A stretch of 64,000 nt of DNA from Thelephora terrestris (lineage: Eukaryota; Basidiomycota; Agaricomycetes; Thelephorales; Thelephoraceae), in NCBI GenBank assembly GCA_015956445.1, contig WIUZ02000003.1, positions 1,922,001 to 1,986,000 on the forward strand, written 5' to 3'. Both the position numbers and the translations under genes were made by a program. The notes under the pieces are model-generated. The model was not told the DNA's origin and searched no databases. It was given only the letters and a program-made list of their open reading frames with translations. Positions 32,825 through 44,300 of this stretch are shown piece by piece; position 1 is the stretch's first letter, and each line of letters opens with the position of its first letter.

Positions 32825-33728
32825 TCAGACAAGAACAAACAGGTCGACATCGCATGAACAGTTCTGGGGAAGAGGGCAACGGTGAGCGAAGTGGTGAGGA
32901 TTATAAACGCTCTCAGGACAGTAGGACCACTCTCGCGTCACCGGATCCTGCCAACATTCCCTACACCCCAACACATCATGAGAGAGACTCTCATACATCT
33001 CTCGTCGCACGTCCATCAAGGCCCCGCTCACCAAGGAGAACCCATAGCGGTCCTGGAGACCCGCCACTTCCACCTTCAACTTCATCTTCACCTGCCATGA
33101 CTTGTTGGAGGGACGACAGCGTTGACCAGAATGAGTCATCGGACTCTTGCGGGTCTTCTTCTTCTGGGACCTCTCCACCATCTGGCGAACTGGGGCAGGA
33201 CTCCAGGGAGGGGATGGAGGGAGAGGAACGCCCTGATCCTGGCGGTGGCGAAGGGACGACTGGGGACTTGCAAGGGGGGTCGGTGCAATAGGCCCCGTGG
33301 CATTTGTGTCCGAAATATCGGAAGAGAGATGCCTGGAAAGGTCCCCAATGTTCCAAAGCAAAGTGAGAAAAGTCATCATTCAAACTGTTCATGATGACGT
33401 ACATGAGGTCCACGCGCTTCTCCAACTTCGCGATCCTATCCTCCCTCTCCCTCTCCATGACGTCCAATAAGCGAGAGACCGCAGGGTGTTGAGCCTGCAT
33501 CCGAGGCAAGGGAAGCCTGGGGTCTTCGTACCCAGCCTGTTCCCAGAACTCGGCAGGGGCGTTATGAGCGGTGAGGAAATCGATGGCAACCTGGTTGTCA
33601 TGGGCGATGTTGGCGGCAGAGTCGTACAGGTGTTGCTCCACGTTGTAAGGAGCATCCGTCTCAAAGGACGGGGTGAAGGGGGTGGCGACGGCGTTGAGCA
33701 TGGCGTTGTTGGCAGCGAAAGCAGACAT
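32825..33728 (-). CDS. B-family coiled-coil protein with Cys-rich C-terminus, B3 copy
   Basis: The start is at 33728 (MSAFAANNAM). The first frame is open to 32991 and covers the N-terminal region, EQAGYEDPR, the coiled coil, the YFGHKCHGAYC block and a Pro/Ser/acidic stretch. The conserved helical and Cys-rich C-terminus (CRECW ... YCPE ... HRCPL ... CSCD) lies in another frame ending at 32825. A splice from after SSPDGGE to the VKMKLKVEV segment would join them in phase, but its donor is weak. The gene is transcribed away from the 207-residue protein gene. Function is unknown. Confidence 0.5.
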
Positions 33729-34383
33729 AGTAGTAGTGGTATGAAGAAGACGGTAGTGCTGGTGTTTGGTGGGAGTGGAAAAGAGACGATGAGGGAAACG
33801 ACCATTAACCCCCCCTGACTTAAATACACCCTGACTCAAAGGGAAACCAAAAAGGGAAAACAATAACCTATTATCCATTAAAGTCCCAGTTAGGATAAAC
33901 GAACCCTCAGCCTCAATCGCGATCCCATCAAAAACCGAGAAATCCCCACCGATCAAGAGAAATCCCCATCAGTCTTCTATTACCACCATGAAACAAGAGA
34001 AATCCCCATCACGCTTCTATTGCCGCCATTGATCTAGAGAAATCCCCATCGATCACGAGAAATCCCTGGATGCTTCCATTGACTCGTGCCCCTATTGTTT
34101 CCGTATGAGTAATTACTATCTGTCGCCCTAAGTCCCTCCATTCTGACTCATCTACCCTACCCTAAACTACGCACAGACCATGTTGACTCTTGTTTGGCTC
34201 GTCGTAAAATAATGACTCCTGTAGAGGATTGGGTATATAAGGAAGAGCGTTCGCTCCTTCTTTTCCCCATTCTCAATCTCTTCTGTACTCCTCTACCCAT
34301 AACCTGAATAAAAGTAAGCTGAGGAATTCTCCTCACGCGTTACCTTTTCTGACTCCTTTCGGCAGGAATCCTCCTGCCAGTGT

Positions 34384-35008
34384 ATGTTCAGTGCCCCCAA
34401 CCCTTTTCCTTCTACCAGCCCCATCCAGCGACCAGTCATCCCTGACGCCAGAAGATCTATCTGGGAGTATAAGCTCATCAGAAGTCTTCAAGTGAACCGA
34501 ACCGCCGGTCTACTTACCCATTTTCCTTACTACCGACCCTTTGCAGCTCTTGACGCTGGAGTCACTACCCCTCCGTTTCTACTAGGAGCAGATCATCAAT
34601 TCCTCTGGAATTCAGATCTTACTGAGAGCGTCCTTGCGACTGTCTACTTCAGTATCAGCCCGGCCTTTTACTTCCCTTCTCCACGTGTTCATCTCACAAC
34701 TAACATCCACACCCACTCCCCCCGCTATTATCGTTCTTTGGTGGGAAATCCCAACTGAACTACCTTATTCTGTCATAGAATACCTCGTCAACTTCGAACG
34801 ACTTAGTGATCAAGACTTCGAACCGTTCGTGCAGCAACTCAATCAGTTCTGCCAAGACTACCACTCGCCCGTTCATCCGTATCAAACCGAATCACCCCTC
34901 TCTCTTGATATTCCTCCTCCCCTCGTCTCCACACCCGGAACCCCCTTCAAAACCAGACCCGACACCCCTCACCCCACTGCTAATCCTCTAGCGCCCCACA
35001 AACAGTAA
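34384..35008 (+). pseudogene. Second B-element gene, B3 copy, with a frameshift
   Basis: Same 207-residue protein as 17658-18281. The frame shifts in a run of C near 34,717-34,722 (CTCCCCCCGC): the first 110 or so residues are in one frame, the rest (IVLWWEIPTEL to APHKQ) in the next. Everything else is conserved, so the break may be recent or a sequencing error in a homopolymer. TATA box at 34234-34240. Confidence 0.7.
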
Positions 35009-36340
35009 GCAGGCCTACAACCCTGACAAGATGCTAGCGATGCGCGAAGAACACAACCGGTTGGTCGAGTCCTTGAAGGAACGGGACGACACTATCCAAC
35101 GGGACTTGATTGAGGTCGACCGACGGCTCAACCGTCACCGAAGGGCTCTGAATGAGCTCGACACCAAGGTCGGTGTGGCTTCTCCTGGTCTTTGTCCAAG
35201 AGGGCTCATGCCACTCCTAGGTCGATACGTTGGACGACGCCTTGCCGTTGCTGGGCGCTCGGGTCGAATCGATGAGCGAGCGGTTGTGTCACTGCCGCAC
35301 TCGTTCGGTAGCTGCGGTTCGTGACGAGTCCGAGGACGAGTCGATACCGGATCGGATGGCTTCTCCCATAGGTGGGATGTCGGTTGACATATTTGGCTTT
35401 GTCCACTGACATCCTTTTTAGCTTCCGACGGTTCGTACTGTACACCTGCGCACACCGATGGCAGGGAGGAGGTTGTTCGCGAGACGTCCGAGGAGACGGC
35501 CGTGAATCCGGTTAGCAGTTCTCCCGAGTTGGAGTACGCGGGGGAGAACGAGGTGGCCGTTCCGATTCCGCCTCCTTCAATCTCGCCGGTGCGTGGTCAA
35601 CGTTCTATCCATGCTCGTCGTTGGGTTCCTTATCGCGGGGCACTTCGTCCAGCGCACTGTATGCGTCCCAGTAATCCCAACGTTGTCCGCCAGGGTGGAG
35701 ACATTGAGTCCACCGTCCTATTCCGATGCGACGATGCTACAGTGTCGCGTGGATCGCGGCGAGCTGATTCCGGTGGAGTCCGTCGACGTGAACAGCTTAA
35801 CCGACCTTACGCTCTTGTCGGTCCAGTGTGCAGCGGAGGCCGTTCGCCTGGTGGCTCAACTGACCGAGAGAGTGGAGGGTTGGTCAGTCCAGAGGACTCT
35901 GGATCAGACTATGGTCGATTCAGCGAGGAACCGCCTTCGCGCCGAGGTTCAGTTGGCCGTCGCTCATCGTCTGGAGGAAGCTCGGGTCGTCGAGATGGTC
36001 GACGAGGAAGTCGACGAGAATGCCTCGGAGGGGACGGAGGAGGAGGTTGCCAGTGCTGAGGAGTACTGGCAGACCAGGTCTTGACGACTGGGGTTTGTAC
36101 GCCTTAGTCCTCGTTCATAGAGTCCGGGCGGATTCAACTCCGTCGGTTTGATAGCCTTGTGTCTTCGCTGCGCGCCGTGTGTAATATCATCAGTGTCCTT
36201 GTCTGTGTTCCTTGATGACGTGTGAGTCGTGATAAGGGAAATGATAAGATAGGAAAGGGGTATAGGTAAGGAAAGTGGGCGAAAGTTGGGTGTAAAAAAT
36301 GGTTGAAAAAGGGAATAAAATTCAGCACGCTGACATTTCT

Positions 36341-37192
36341 GAACATCCAAAGTTGTGTGGGAGAATGAAAATTGTGCCTGACCAACAAAACCATATCAAG
36401 ATTGCAATTTCAATCACCTGGGTATAATTAAAGTTGTGACTAATTGACATCCCTGAGGGTTTCTTGAAAATATGATAAACAGAGTCCAACTTTATGTGCT
36501 AGCTTTGGGATTCACTCCGAGCTGTCACGAGTGGGTGTCAATTATAGGTGGTCCATTTATTACAGAGTCCTAGATTTTCACAAAATGATAGAAAGCTTTT
36601 TATGTGGTTCAAAAAGCAGAGCAGCTGCACAAAGTCAATTGACTTGAGATCCATGCCCCCATTTCCACTTGTCAACATCCTGCCCCTGCAAGTGGGATTG
36701 TGTTGGTATGTTGGCTGGTGAAGGGCCCCTTGTGTGGTTCACATTGTTGATACAAACAACCTAGTTGGGTGTCAGGCCTTCAGGGACAAGTATTGGTGGT
36801 CAGCTTTGACAAAGTTTGTCGGGGGCTCCAACTCTGAGTAGAAGATAGACATAAATGCTTTCTTGCATGTGAAATATGCTCACAGTTTGGGGTCTCCTTC
36901 TAGTACCAACTGAACTGAATGGGCATGAGCTTACAAGTGAAGTGGGTCAAGAGATATGTATGTCACCACAGTTAGATACGTTCAACATGAAGACATAGAC
37001 AACTTACACTCATACCAATACCTGCTACACATGTCACATTGTTCTGAACTTGTCCCACTAAATCTAAAATGGTTTGCAGTGTAAATGGCAGGGGTGGTCA
37101 TGATATAACATAGAAGGACTATAGAGTAAGCATAAAAGTTACAAATGCCAAACCCGCAACATAAGGCGAGAAAAAATAAAATTTTGCCTTTA
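36341..37192. other. Intergenic, no gene seen
   Basis: AT-richer, non-coding sequence between the DUF6535 unit (interrupted by F2) and the Ifi-6-16-like gene. No open frame above background and no repeat termini were found. Confidence 0.5.
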
Positions 37193-38379
37193 CTAGTGTA
37201 AAGCTATGTTAGCACCCGGGAACACAACCTTTGAGATAAGGCACACACCATCATACGTGTGCAGCCACCTTGTGAACTGATCCCATGTCATATTGTGACA
37301 TCCAGCGGCATTGGCAGCTTCTCGACAATCGGTCTCCATGAAGTGCATGGCACACAAGCCTTGTTGTGTGGCAGGGACTCCATATACCTCACAAAATCTG
37401 TGCAGCCTGCCCAGCCAATCTGTGACACCAGTCCAGCAAGGATTATATCGCTCGATATTCCAGGCTTTGATGATGGCTTGAACGGCCTGTGGCGTTAGGA
37501 GGTACTCGTTGGGATCGGTTTGGGTATATGGAGGCGGGTCAGCATTATCACCACCACCCAAACCACCCAGTCCTGGACCACGAGCGATCGAATCAGACAC
37601 GGTTTGGTTGGTGCTCGATCCGCCGCTTCCCATTAACCCAATTCCAGCTCCTGTGCTTGCAACGCCCGTGATGATTGTCCCAGCTGATGGCAGGACCATG
37701 GTTGCCCCAGCAGATTGGAGTAATGAAAAAAGGCCTCCGGTTGCACCTCCGTATACAACAGACTGGACGGTCGCAGCAAGGCTACCTAAACTAAAGCTCA
37801 GCATCCAGTCTCTTAGCTAAAAAAAACTGGACTACCTGCAGCAACACCTGCAGAGGTAAAACCGACAGCACCGAGGGCACCGGCTATGGCTATCGGGGCG
37901 AAAAGAGCGGCGCCGGTGAGGAACAGGGCAGCACCTATGAAGGTGCCAACGTGATTGTTTTGGGGTGGACGTTCTGTATGGAGAAGTGTGAGTGAAGACC
38001 AAACAACAATGGGGGCCGCACTCACCGTGTTGTACCTCTCGGAATTTGCCTGTGGGAGTTCGGTCAGCATTAAGTTGGAGATGGCCATCAGATCTCACTC
38101 ACGATCCAGCTCGACCATGAAGGTCACGAATCGAGCCCAACGGACAGGACCAAACTGTTTCCGAGCATCTCTTAACACAGTTTCTAGCTCACTACGGAGC
38201 CCGCTCCTGATAAACCTTGTCGCGCACTGTGGCCGTTGAGTATCCGGAATCCCGTACATATGGCACAGAGATTCTATGGTGCGGATCCACTCGTGAATAC
38301 TGGTATTTGGAGGGTTGTACTCCCTGAGATGCCACTCTTTGAGGATCGCCTCAACCGCTGGGTCGGATAGTTGGTACAT
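37193..38379 (-). CDS. Ifi-6-16-like membrane protein between two helical domains, copy 1
   Basis: Four exons on minus: 38379-38103, 38049-38026 (24 nt), 37973-37836 and 37785-37193 (1032 nt, 343 aa). Domain 1 (about residues 8-90) has WHLREYNPP, EWIRTIE, YGIPDTQRPQCA and FGPVRW. Next comes a glycine/alanine-rich membrane module (about 115-200) built across the third intron: AVGFTSAGVAAGS then LAATVQSVVYGG and LLQSAGATM, the signature of interferon-induced 6-16/ISG12 proteins. A Gly/Pro linker follows, then domain 2 (about 250-335), which repeats domain 1 motifs (YNP, DWLGRL, YGVPATQ, CA). Domain resemblance to Gag capsid folds is an inference. The animal family acts in mitochondria and cell death; a role in fungi is unknown. 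Confidence 0.75.
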
Positions 38380-38435
38380 ATCGTGGACGGGGTACGGAAG
38401 GACGAGAATCAAGCACGAGGCCCAGTCGAAGAAAA

Positions 38436-38470
38436 GTGTGGCGGGCGTTACTCGTCACGTCACGCTGTTA
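38436..38470 (-). promoter_or_regulatory. Conserved upstream block of the three Ifi-6-16-like genes
   Basis: A GTGTGGCGGGCGTTACTC-type block followed by CGTCACGCTG lies about 57-90 bp upstream of this start. It recurs at 55,077-55,112 and 57,179-57,213, at similar distances from the starts of copies 2 and 3. It contains a CRE/ATF-like core (ACGTCA) in copies 1 and 3, changed to ACATCA in copy 2. Likely a promoter element. Confidence 0.4.
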
Positions 38471-38581
38471 CGGTGGTGACAGGTATGCAGTGGTCTGTGA
38501 GCGCTCTTAATTGTGTAACTGTATGTCGGCGAAATGAAGTCGACACACGTGCGAACAGCGCCTAGTGACTGTGCCACAGGA

Positions 38582-38821
38582 TTAATAGTTCCTTGGTCCG
38601 ATGAGTTCAAGTGGCACTTGCCTGTATTTACGGCCATGCCACAGAATCAGCGGCAGGTGTCGCTTGATACGAGTGACTCGAATCAAATCGCCACCCTCAC
38701 CGTCAATACTTTGTGACTTGCCAGTGCGTTGGGAGAAGAGGTAGGCACACGCATAAACCAGATAGGTCAAGCAAGCTGTTGCGACCGCTCCTATGAACCA
38801 CCGATAAAAAACACGAAGCAT
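38582..38821 (-). CDS. Possible small single-pass membrane protein, 79 aa
   Basis: Open frame with an N-terminal hydrophobic helix (FIGAVATACLTYLVYACAYLF) followed by a basic tail. It lies in about 410 bp (38,480-38,890) that are absent from the corresponding place in the second duplication unit (55,115-55,130). No family is recognised and the frame could be fortuitous. Confidence 0.25.
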   Translation of the reverse strand: MLRVFYRWFIGAVATACLTYLVYACAYLFSQRTGKSQSIDGEGGDLIRVTRIKRHLPLILWHGRKYRQVPLELIGPRNY

Positions 38822-39685
38822 GGTTCTCGGGTCAGCAGCTTACCTCCCAGGGAAGCGACCCATAGCACCCTGCCAACCAAGCTAAGCTTCGAGGTGGCTG
38901 TGGAGGCGGGTGCCGAAGAAACATCAATTATAGGACACCGGGGCGCGCGTATTGACCTTTGCAGTCCATGTGTCCTTCAATTTGTGTGCTTCGTTCGGCG
39001 TCAATCCTTAAGAGGGAGAACCGTTCTCGTACATCCCCTGAACTGTTCTGGGCGGCGATAAACGCCGGACGGTTGGGAAACTAGGGATGCGAGCTTGACA
39101 ACATGTCGTCGATATGAATATTGAGGCCCTGAGTAGCACACCATGTTAGATAGTAATCCGTAGAACATTGAAGCAACTGAAGACAGCTACATTTTTCGAG
39201 ATCGCGTTAGCTGGCCTGCCACCGATTCAATGTCCGGGGAAAATCCTGGTCATTCACCCCTGCACGCAAAGGAAGAATTTGAGCGAACGAAGAAAAGAGA
39301 GACAATGTGCACGGTACCAGTTGACCAGCCGGACGCCCGAAAAGGTGAGCAATATTTACCGTCCGATGAGTCACGTCTCGGATTCTTGCATTACGATCAC
39401 CCAGCGCGCTCGAAACTCCCGAGGAAATTCGCACACGGCGTCTTTGAAAGTTGTCAAGTGTTCTCAAGTGTGGAAATTTTATTTCGGTGGTCCGTCCCAT
39501 CGGGCGTATGTTGAGTACTTTGTCTCGCACGCGTCGAGGTTTCCGTCGTTGGCTCGGATTGACGACTTGCAGTCTCGATCCAGCCGATCTAGGTCGCTTT
39601 TTTCTCTGGAGGCGGGAGTTTCCTTCACCCACTGTCCGGCTGGATCCGAAGCTGCTGAGTCGAGTTACATACAACTCCGTCTCTG

Positions 39686-40189
39686 TCATTGAGCGGGTTG
39701 AGTCGGCGTGGTAAAGCCGGCATAGGAGAAGATGGAATAAAGCTCACGAGTGGCACACACGGAGTGCGGGAGCATGTTGTAAACGACTCCGATATGATCG
39801 ACCCACTCGTAGCCTGGGCCTGTTGGTTCCATCCAGGACAAGGAAATCACGACAAATCTCCCCGCTGAACTCACGATGTGTCGTTCCCATAAGAGATGGT
39901 GGAGCGGAACTTGTTCAACGAGAATTCTGCCGTTCTCGCAGGAATAATGGGAACATTCCGAGGTGAGTAAACCTAGGCTGCGCTTCAGCGTGAAATTGTG
40001 AAGATCGTTGAATCGGCCACCAGCAAACTGCGTGTGGTTGGCGCAGCGGAAAAACACTTCCGTATAATCGAGCTGATCACCACGACTGTCTGTTAATGCC
40101 CTACAACTCCGACATCGCAGTTCGCTGAGTAGTAGACTACGCGACCATTGCGAAGCGTATTCGGCCCCTGTTCTCTTCGCCAGGAACAC
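39686..40189 (-). CDS. Hypothetical protein fragment, 167 aa
   Basis: Open frame between the first Ifi-6-16-like gene and the transporter pseudogene. The product is Cys/His-containing (ELRCRSCRAL, CANHTQF, CSHYSC) and globular-looking, but no family is recognised and no upstream exon could be joined with confidence. It may be a remnant of a larger gene cut by the duplication boundary, or chance. Confidence 0.25.
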   Translation of the reverse strand: MFLAKRTGAEYASQWSRSLLLSELRCRSCRALTDSRGDQLDYTEVFFRCANHTQFAGGRFNDLHNFTLKRSLGLLTSECSHYSCENGRILVEQVPLHHLLWERHIVSSAGRFVVISLSWMEPTGPGYEWVDHIGVVYNMLPHSVCATRELYSIFSYAGFTTPTQPAQ

Positions 40190-40205
40190 AATCGCCTCAT
40201 AAGTT

Positions 40206-41360
40206 CTCCATGAATCGCCGCCAGAACCTCAACAGAGCGTCGTTCAGTCGACGAGACGGGAGGAAATGTCTCCTCACCCTCCCTCTCAAGTCCATTTTGT
40301 GAGTCCGAATACATCTGCCAATTTCATGCACTTTGTCCTCTTCCATCCCCTTTTATCACGTCTTACGCGTTCTCCATAGGCCGTGCAAAACGCCGCGCTG
40401 TACATCGTGACTCACTATTCGTGTGTTTCGACACAAGCCCATTCTCCCGCTTCAGAAGCCCTCCTGAACGAAAATGTGGACGGGTCTGTATCGTTCTCCG
40501 CCGCCGCAATCCAAGTTAAAAGGAATTGCCACGGGTGAGTATCCTTGTCAATTCTACGCGTCTATCACGAACTTTCATCCGCCAACTCATGGAAACCCGG
40601 TCATTCTACGTAGTCCAGGATTCCCTCCAATTTCTCGCCATAGCAACCTCCCTGTCGCTACTTTCCAAGTCGCCTACCAGATGAGGATTCTCACAACGGC
40701 AGCCTTCTCCGTCGTCCTCCTGCGCATATCTCTTTCGCATACGAAGTAGGTAGCCCTTTGTTTCCTCGCTTAGGCATCGCTCAGATATGGTTTGCCTCAG
40801 CCACCGGCCTTGCGCACAAATTGATCAATGCTCCGGTTGGCGGTGCCCATGATGCTGCGCCGGTGCAGATCCACATCATGAGCCCCCTGAAAGGACTTGG
40901 AGCCGCAACTGCTGCGTGTTTCACGTCCAGGCTGGCAGGTATCTTCCTCGAGGTGGCCCTCAAGGGCTCCAGGGCCAACCTTTGGGTTAAGAACGTCCGA
41001 CTTTCGTTGTTCTCACTCGTCCTGCATTATTCCGTGTTTTTCTCTCCGACCGCCGAAAGTCTCAAGGTTTCGTCACTGCGGTCGTGACCAAATACTCGGA
41101 CAACATCCCCAAGGGCTTTGCCACCAGTCTTGCCATCATTCGGAAGTCTACCGGTAGCCCCAAGGTCGCTGCGACCGCGTTGGGAGAGAAGTCAGGTATC
41201 CGGTAACTGGAACCTGGGAATTTTGGAGATATGAAGGACACGAATCGGTATTTGGACGCGCCTTACGGGTCCCCCTGGCACTCGCGAACACCTTCCCCTG
41301 CGTTGTCGACACAATCACTGCCGAGGACGCCACCGTTGAACGGGGAAGGGAGACTTTGAC
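40206..41360 (+). pseudogene. Degraded second copy of the nucleotide-sugar transporter
   Basis: Aligns piecewise with 25,285-26,756: exon 1 end (SRRDK-like), the intron, NLPVATFQVAYQMRILTTA, the middle loop, and the C-terminal Ser/Pro tail with its stop. Several deletions (for example most of the region encoding the third to fifth helices and the segment before the tail), frameshifts and an in-frame stop (GAAGTAG at 40,743-40,749) make it non-functional. The tail is nearly identical to copy 1, so decay is uneven. Confidence 0.88.
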
Positions 41361-44300
41361 CGCCGCGATGAATGCTTGCAATCGCGCGACCGGCCCTCTT
41401 CCTCGGTTCGACCCGCCACCCAAACGCACCTCACACAGATGACATGACGACCTTTCTCATCGCAAAATTCTCCGCAACGCTAGCACAGCATGGGTTTACA
41501 AAGACGAAGCCCACAATCTTTTGTGCTTTATCTCCAAACCTTTTGGCCTTTCTCCCTTCTCATGACCCAAGTCTTCTCCCTCACGTTGCGCCACAACTCT
41601 CATAATACGTGTTTCTGTTTTTCTCTTCTCTTTCTTAGTTGATATAGTTTCGTCGTGTGTTTGTTTTACCCTTTTTTGTAAGTACCCTAGAGCGTACGGA
41701 TGGGTTCTGGATTAAATGAGCCTGGTATGGTTTGACTTTCCGGGTCCAAATCTTGAACAGATGACTGGTGAGGGCCTGAGGCGGTATGTAATTTTCTCTT
41801 CGTAGATCGGGCGCTCGTTGCCTTCTCCTTCTCCCACCATCCCGTATCCCTCTCTCACTATCCGCCATGTTGGATCCAGGCGAGATCAAGGAGGTCTCGT
41901 CAGTCCCTCTGATTTCACTCAAATTCATGCCCGCTGGCTCACGTTTGCGTTCACAGCCGAACGGACGAAGAAAACGACTCGAGAGGCGAAGATGAGGTAG
42001 ATTTGGCCCGTCAGAGCAGCAAGAAACGAAAGCGGTGCGTTCTATTGAGCCTGCACCCTTCAGATCGTTGAGTGTTTGCCTTTCAGGTCGAAGAAGCGTC
42101 GAAACTCAGGTGGGCCACAGGCTTCTGCCCAGGGCGGGTGCGTTACATTCTCCTCACTGTCGAACCATGCTTTTGGATCTGACCTTCAATTCCAGTCAAA
42201 TCCCAGAAGAAAGTCGAGAGGAGGACGAAAGCGGGGGACAAATCTTCCCCGCACAGGCGGATGAGTGAGAGTTTTTTCTTGTCCGACAAGAGTGTCGCTA
42301 AGATTACTCTGCAGCCGAAAACGGGAACCATTGCCCACTGAGGACTATCAGGCACAATTCTACGAGCACTATCGTGATGTGGCCGCGGAATATGACAAGG
42401 AATTTCTCAAGAAACATGACGAGGATTTGACCACCACCCTGATCTTCGTCAGCAGGCTCCTCACAAAGCTTCTATGGATACGTGCTGATCGGGACAACAG
42501 GCTGGTCTCTTCTCTGCTGTTACCTCTGCATTCATCATCCAGGTCAATTCTCAACTGCAGCCTGACCCGGCTGACGAGACCGCCGCGCTCATCCGGGTCC
42601 TGATCTACAAGATCGATAACACTACGTTCGGGAGCGATGTTCCCACCCTCCCACAGTGGACCGGCCCTCCCCGCACGCTCGTCCACGTCCAGGCGATCCT
42701 GTTTGCAAGTCTCGCCGCTGCACTGTTCTCGGCCTTCCTTGCGATGCTCGGCAAGCAATGGTTGAACCGGTACGAATCGGCAGATATGCGAGGGACTGCC
42801 ATCGAGCGCAGCCAGAACAGACAACGAAAACGGGACGGGATCGACGCGTGGTACTTTGACACCGTGATGGAGTCGTTGCCGTTGATGCTGCAGGTGTCTT
42901 TGTTGCTTCTGGGATGTGCCCTTTCGCTCTACCTTTGGGGCATCGATAGCATCATCGCATCGGTTGTCATTAGCATTACTTCAATCGGCGTCACTGTCTA
43001 CCTTTTCATCACCATTGCAGGGGCGACCACCGACAGTTGTCCCTATCAGACGCCTGGCTCAAAATTCCTTCGCTATCTAGGCCCAAAATTTTGGAAAGTA
43101 CTTGCCTCGGCTCGCAGAAATACATTCAGGGAGACCATCGAGACCATTAAGGATAATCGCCGTCGACGATCTAGAGGCCAGACTCTGCATTTCTTGCGGG
43201 GTCTGATTTCCGAAGTCCCTCCTGCCATTGGCGCTGATGCCCGTGGTCTCTTGCGAGCTGCGATCCAGGTATTAGCCGCCCTCCCCGCCAGAGCCTACAA
43301 CATTTACAATGCACACAATTGGTTAAACCACCCATCTCCCCCTCCTGAACGACGAGAAACCTGGCAAACCACTGTACTGGACTTGCGTTGCATCTCATGG
43401 ACATTACAGACATCCCTAAACAGAGCCGTCCATCTATCGGCCTTGGAGTACCTCATGTCGGCGCTGAAGCTTGCCGGATTGGACCACACCCTTGTTGTAG
43501 ATTGCTTCAACATCTTCATTCGTGGCATCCTCGTTGACGAAGGAAGGGTAGCAATTATGCAAGGGCTGGAGCAGTTCGCCGCGGTGGCTGCTGGATACTT
43601 CTGCTCTACCTTTTATCACCTCACAGCCATGGACCCGACTTCGAGCATCCTGGAAGACATCCGCCGGCGTTACCGCAGGGTTCTTCCTGATGGGATTGAT
43701 TTTACAGATCTCCCATCCCGGCACTCAATGATCATGATTGATGCTTTAATCCGAAAAGATTGGGGCCTTCGCCACGTCTGGCGCAGTAACGACAGGCCAT
43801 CCGATCACGAACATATCCCTTTTGCGCGGGATGTTGCCGAGCTTGCCCAGGCAGAATATCAGCGGGAGCAAGAAGTACCAGATTGGATCCTCGGCTTTGT
43901 GTATAACTCCCTGTCCCTGGTCCCCCTGCCCCCAGCATCCATTGTTGCGGACTGCCTCAAGACAATCGCGGTTCATTTGGGTTGCAATGTTCAACCTGTT
44001 GTTACTTTAGATGAGAGGTACACACCTTGACACTATCGGTTTCCACCCTCTGACCAATTCTTAGTGCGAGAGTGGAAGAAGTTTTGACCCTCATCACCCA
44101 GAAGCTCAAAACCATGGTCGAAGATGGAGATCAAGCTTTAGATTCCACTCTGGTGCTGAACTGTTTCAACATCTTCACTTTTTGCTTTAGCATCAGCAAC
44201 CAAATAGTGACAGCTACACAGGGGTTGGAGCAGCTTGCAACAGAATCCACTAGCTGCCTCTACCGCGTCTTTCACCACCTCACCATCATCGACCCGGCTT

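Larger units (their letters stand above)
32720..35028 (-). mobile_element. Element B3 (TGTCAGG superfamily), complete
   Basis: 2309 bp. Read on the minus strand it begins TGTCAGGGTTGTAGG at 35028 and ends CGTTCGTGACA at 32720. It is flanked by the 5-bp duplication AGATG (32715-32719 and 35029-35033). It is the only B copy here without a further insertion and is the best reference for the family. It contains two divergent genes around a short repeat array. Confidence 0.95.
32020..36084 (+). pseudogene. F-family coiled-coil protein gene, split by element B3
   Basis: Exons are 32020-32154 and 32207-32536, then exon 3 split into 32588-32719 and 35034-35168, followed by exons matching F1 and a last exon ending at 36084. 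The two halves of exon 3 sum to 267 nt, exactly the F1 length, so only the B3 insertion breaks the gene. Same architecture as 3506-5254: DDELW-containing N-terminal domain, coiled coil, Pro-rich middle and acidic helical tail. Confidence 0.75.
31088..36335 (+). mobile_element. Element F2 (TGTCAGG superfamily), containing B3
   Basis: It starts TGTCAGGGCCACTCTTCG at 31088 and ends CAGCACGCTGACA at 36335. It is flanked by the 5-bp duplication TTTCT (31083-31087 and 36336-36340). Without B3 and its duplicate it is 2934 bp. It lies just downstream of DUF6535 copy 1. It shares its first 14 bases with A2, and a subterminal block TCCGGTAGGTTGTCCGA at about 31,233-31,249 (A2: about 46,225-46,241). Confidence 0.92.
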
